Below, piece after piece: positions 55,436-57,457 of a DNA stretch of 57,457 nucleotides. Below the pieces are notes generated by a model that searched no databases, was not told the DNA's origin, and saw only the letters and a list, made by a program, of their open reading frames with translations. A program made the position numbers and the translations under genes. The DNA comes from Erysipelotrichaceae bacterium (GTDB taxonomy: Bacteria > Bacillota_I > Bacilli_A > Erysipelotrichales > Erysipelotrichaceae), in contig JAFWII010000036.1 in NCBI GenBank assembly GCA_017533785.1, positions 1-57,457 on the forward strand, in the 5' to 3' direction. Positions within the stretch are counted from its first letter, which is position 1, and every line of letters begins with the position of its first letter.

Positions 55436-56515
55436 ATGAACAATAAAGCATCAAAGTTTTTTACGGATCTTGTGCATGGTCTGGCAACGCTTCTCTTCCT
55501 GGTCGCTGCTTTGTATTTTCTATTCGTCTGTTTCCTGACGGTCGTGGAATACAAGCCGGAGCAGGAAGAAGTTCTGGAACTGACGGGGGAAACCGCAGCG
55601 AAAGTCAGACTGAACGAAGAGATCGATCTTGTCAGCTGGAACGTCAGCTATGGCGGTCTGGGTGACAATACCGACTATTTCAGAGAAGAAGGCAAGGGCG
55701 TCAAGCCGGCGGATCCGGACCGTGTTTCAGAGAACGTGAACACGATGTTCAACTGGCTGCAGGAAAAAGATGCGGATCTGATCCTGCTGCAGGGTGTCGA
55801 TTCCCTTTCCGACCGTTCCTTCCGTTTCGGTGAAGACAAGACCTTCGCCAAGCTGCCGGGCCGTGTATCCGCGTATGCGGTCAATCATATCTGTGTTTAT
55901 ATCGCCTATCCCTTGCCGCCGATCGGAACCGTTCAGAGCGGGATCATGACCTTGTCCAAATATACAGTCGATTCCTCGACCCGTGTTTCCCTGCCTCTTG
56001 CGAACAAATGGCCGGTACGCGTCATGACCGCCAAACACTGTCTGCAGGTCAGCCGTCTTCCGGTCGAAGACAGTTCCAAGGAACTCGTGCTCGTGAATGT
56101 CCAGCTGGATACTTACGGCAAGGCGGAAGCGAAGGCTGCGCAGAACGAGGCTTTGCGTTCGTTGCTTGAAGAAGAAGCGGCGAAGGGGAACTATGTCATC
56201 GCCGGCGGTGATTTCAGTCAGACCTTCTACGGTGTGGGTGATTCCTATCCGGTCGCCAGCGGAAAGTGGGATCCGGGCATTCTGGATACCAGCGCTTTCT
56301 CTGCTGACTTCTCCTTCTATATGGATACGGATACTCCCAGCCGCCGTTCGCTTGACCAGAGTTACGTTGATGCCGACAAAGACAGCTTCCAGTATTATCT
56401 GACTGACGGATATATCGTTTCCTCGAATGTGGAAGTGGTATCTCTTGAAAATGCCGATCTGGATTTCGTCAACAGCAACCACAATCCGGTCTGCCTGACC
56501 GTTGTGCTGAAATGA
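55436..56515 (+). CDS. membrane-anchored EEP-fold protein with lost catalytic residues
   Basis: A 359-residue protein. It has one N-terminal membrane segment (about 15-37) and then an endonuclease/exonuclease/phosphatase-like domain. The fold is recognisable, with LVSWNVSYGG, LILLQGVDS, LPPIGTVQSGI, YVIAGGDFSQ and FVNSNHNPV. Four expected active-site residues differ: Glu to Gly in LQGVD, His to Gln in NVQLD, Asn to Ser in GGDFS and Asp to Asn in SNHNP. It is probably non-catalytic or altered. AAAGGG precedes ATG 55436. It overlaps tatD by 4 nt. Confidence 0.75.
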   Translation: MNNKASKFFTDLVHGLATLLFLVAALYFLFVCFLTVVEYKPEQEEVLELTGETAAKVRLNEEIDLVSWNVSYGGLGDNTDYFREEGKGVKPADPDRVSENVNTMFNWLQEKDADLILLQGVDSLSDRSFRFGEDKTFAKLPGRVSAYAVNHICVYIAYPLPPIGTVQSGIMTLSKYTVDSSTRVSLPLANKWPVRVMTAKHCLQVSRLPVEDSSKELVLVNVQLDTYGKAEAKAAQNEALRSLLEEEAAKGNYVIAGGDFSQTFYGVGDSYPVASGKWDPGILDTSAFSADFSFYMDTDTPSRRSLDQSYVDADKDSFQYYLTDGYIVSSNVEVVSLENADLDFVNSNHNPVCLTVVLK

Positions 56516-57306
56516 GATATATCGACATCGGATTAAATCTGTTCTGCGACGCATTCAAGGATCCTGACAGGATCCTTTCTGACGCGCGTGAGCAGGAAGT
56601 CGCCTGTATCCTGACCGGCTCAGACGCCGCGGACAACGAAAAAGTCTACCGCTATACGCTTTCCCATGACGTCTGGGGCACCGCCGGGATCCATCCGCAC
56701 AATGCTTCCCGCGCCAGGGAAGAGGATTTCCGGAAGATCCGGGAATACCAGGCAAGCCCGCGGATCGTAGCGGTCGGCGAATGCGGACTGGACTATGACC
56801 GGATGTTCTCCCCGAAAGAGCAGCAGATCGACTGTCTGCTGAAGCATATCGCCATCGCGGAGGAGCTGCAGAAGCCGATGTTCCTGCATGAGCGCGACGC
56901 TTCGGTCGATTTCGTCCCGATTTTCAGGGAGCATCTGCCGCGTTTGAAACGGGCGGTCGTCCACTGTTTTACCGGTGACCTGGCGCTGCTTGAACGCTAT
57001 CTGGAGATGGGTTTCTATATCGGCATCACCGGCTGGATCTGCGATGACCGCAGAGCGCAGGAACTGCGTGACGCGGTGAAGATCCTTCCGCTCGACCGGG
57101 TGATGCTGGAGACGGACGCGCCTTACCTGACGCCCCGCAACGTGAAAGGTCTGCATCGCACCAACGTCCCTCAGAACGTCCGCTATGTCGCCGCCACGCT
57201 GGCGGAATACATGGGCGTGGGGGAGGAACTGCTTGTCAAAAGCGCTTTCGAGAATACGGTCCGTTTCTTTGAACTGGACCCTGCGGAAATATGCAATAAC
57301 GAATAG
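56512..57306 (+). CDS. tatD: TatD-family metal-dependent deoxyribonuclease
   Basis: A 264-residue TatD. The N-terminus reads IDIGLNLFCDAF as in E. coli TatD rather than DTHxH. AGIHPHNA, VGECGLDYDR, FLHERDA, VVHCFTGD and METDAPYLTPR follow. It is a metal-dependent 3'-exonuclease linked to DNA repair. The stop is TAG, and a terminator follows at once. Confidence 0.92.
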   Translation: MRYIDIGLNLFCDAFKDPDRILSDAREQEVACILTGSDAADNEKVYRYTLSHDVWGTAGIHPHNASRAREEDFRKIREYQASPRIVAVGECGLDYDRMFSPKEQQIDCLLKHIAIAEELQKPMFLHERDASVDFVPIFREHLPRLKRAVVHCFTGDLALLERYLEMGFYIGITGWICDDRRAQELRDAVKILPLDRVMLETDAPYLTPRNVKGLHRTNVPQNVRYVAATLAEYMGVGEELLVKSAFENTVRFFELDPAEICNNE

Positions 57307-57307
57307 A

Positions 57308-57333
57308 AAACGCTGTATTCACAGCGTTTTTTT
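57308..57333 (+). terminator. terminator of tatD
   Basis: AAACGCTG (57308-57315) and CAGCGTTT (57322-57329), loop TATTCA, then T7 in total. Confidence 0.9.
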
Positions 57334-57336
57334 GTT

Positions 57337-57457
57337 GTGTGTCGGGCATGACACATCTCCAGCTGGTGAAAGTCCAGCCACAGGTATTTACCGCCAAGTG
57401 TAGTGAACCCCAAGTCGAAAGCAGTAATGCCGGGATGAAGGAAGGGGCTAGCGAAAC
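57337..57457 (+). mobile_element. 5' part of a group II intron (likely IIC)
   Basis: Just after the terminator T run the sequence reads GTGTGTCGGGCATGACACAT and later GAAGGAAGGGGCTAGCGAAA, matching the 5' boundary (GUGYG) and domain I of bacterial group II introns. Insertion directly downstream of an intrinsic terminator is typical of class IIC. The reverse-transcriptase ORF would lie beyond the window. Confidence 0.75.

Overview
The window looks like chromosomal DNA from a low-GC-type Gram-positive (Bacillota) with moderately high GC, most likely an Erysipelotrichia-like or related Bacilli lineage. The evidence is a B. subtilis-type (type B) RNase P RNA directly after gpsB, a recU-ponA pair, HrcA/CIRCE control of heat-shock genes, a Thr T-box before thrS, and strong Shine-Dalgarno (SD) sites. 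The genus assignment is inference only. There is one tRNA (Ala-GGC), one rnpB, no rRNA and no CRISPR array.

Layout: (1) 1-2013 is the right edge of a prophage or phage remnant. It holds a headless phosphodiester-glycosidase tail fused to a coiled coil, a small membrane/coiled-coil lysis-type protein, and a CdiA-like PD-(D/E)xK toxin domain, and it abuts tRNA-Ala. (2) 2153-9860 is a housekeeping/accessory block: an ABC-F ATPase with a possible attenuator leader, nitroreductase, Ala-tRNA(Pro)-type deacylase, flavin reductase, a GNAT/pyrophosphatase-like fusion, Nudix, MscS and secreted proteins. (3) 9945-18539 is the heat-shock block hrcA-grpE-dnaK-(lipoprotein polysaccharide deacetylase)-dnaJ followed by clpB, with three CIRCE operators. 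(4) 18570-26210 holds a SpoU methyltransferase, an operon of HAD phosphatase / L-xylulose-type kinase / ribulose-P 3-epimerase-like / AraD-like 4-epimerase, and an opposing pair of xylulokinase-like kinase and YtcJ-like amidohydrolase.

(5) 26211-36996 is an expanded fructoselysine (frl) locus: FrlA-like permease, FrlD-like kinase, esterase, FrlB-like deglycase, BtpA-family protein, a second FrlD-like kinase, FrlC-like epimerase, amidohydrolase, YjbQ, a divergent FrlC paralogue and two tandem GntR regulators. The core could import and phosphorylate Amadori compounds and cleave them to amine plus sugar phosphate. The extra genes suggest a broader or different glycated substrate than in E. coli. 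(6) 37026-57306 is mostly core genes: ttcA-like, truB-ribF-rsmF-like, Asp23, ribokinase, ponA-recU, gpsB-rnpB-pgsA, recA, rny, thrS, an SBP/permease pair without ATPase, and tatD. (7) From 57337 a group II intron begins just after the tatD terminator and runs off the window.

The most notable items are a membrane protein carrying EF-Tu domains II and III without a GTPase domain (42344-43684), an in-frame amber codon in recA (971-973 of the 48 kb block, i.e. 48971-48973), the enlarged frl locus, an exo/endonuclease/phosphatase-fold protein that has lost most catalytic residues, and the CdiA-like phage toxin sharing an N-terminal module with a neighbouring small protein.
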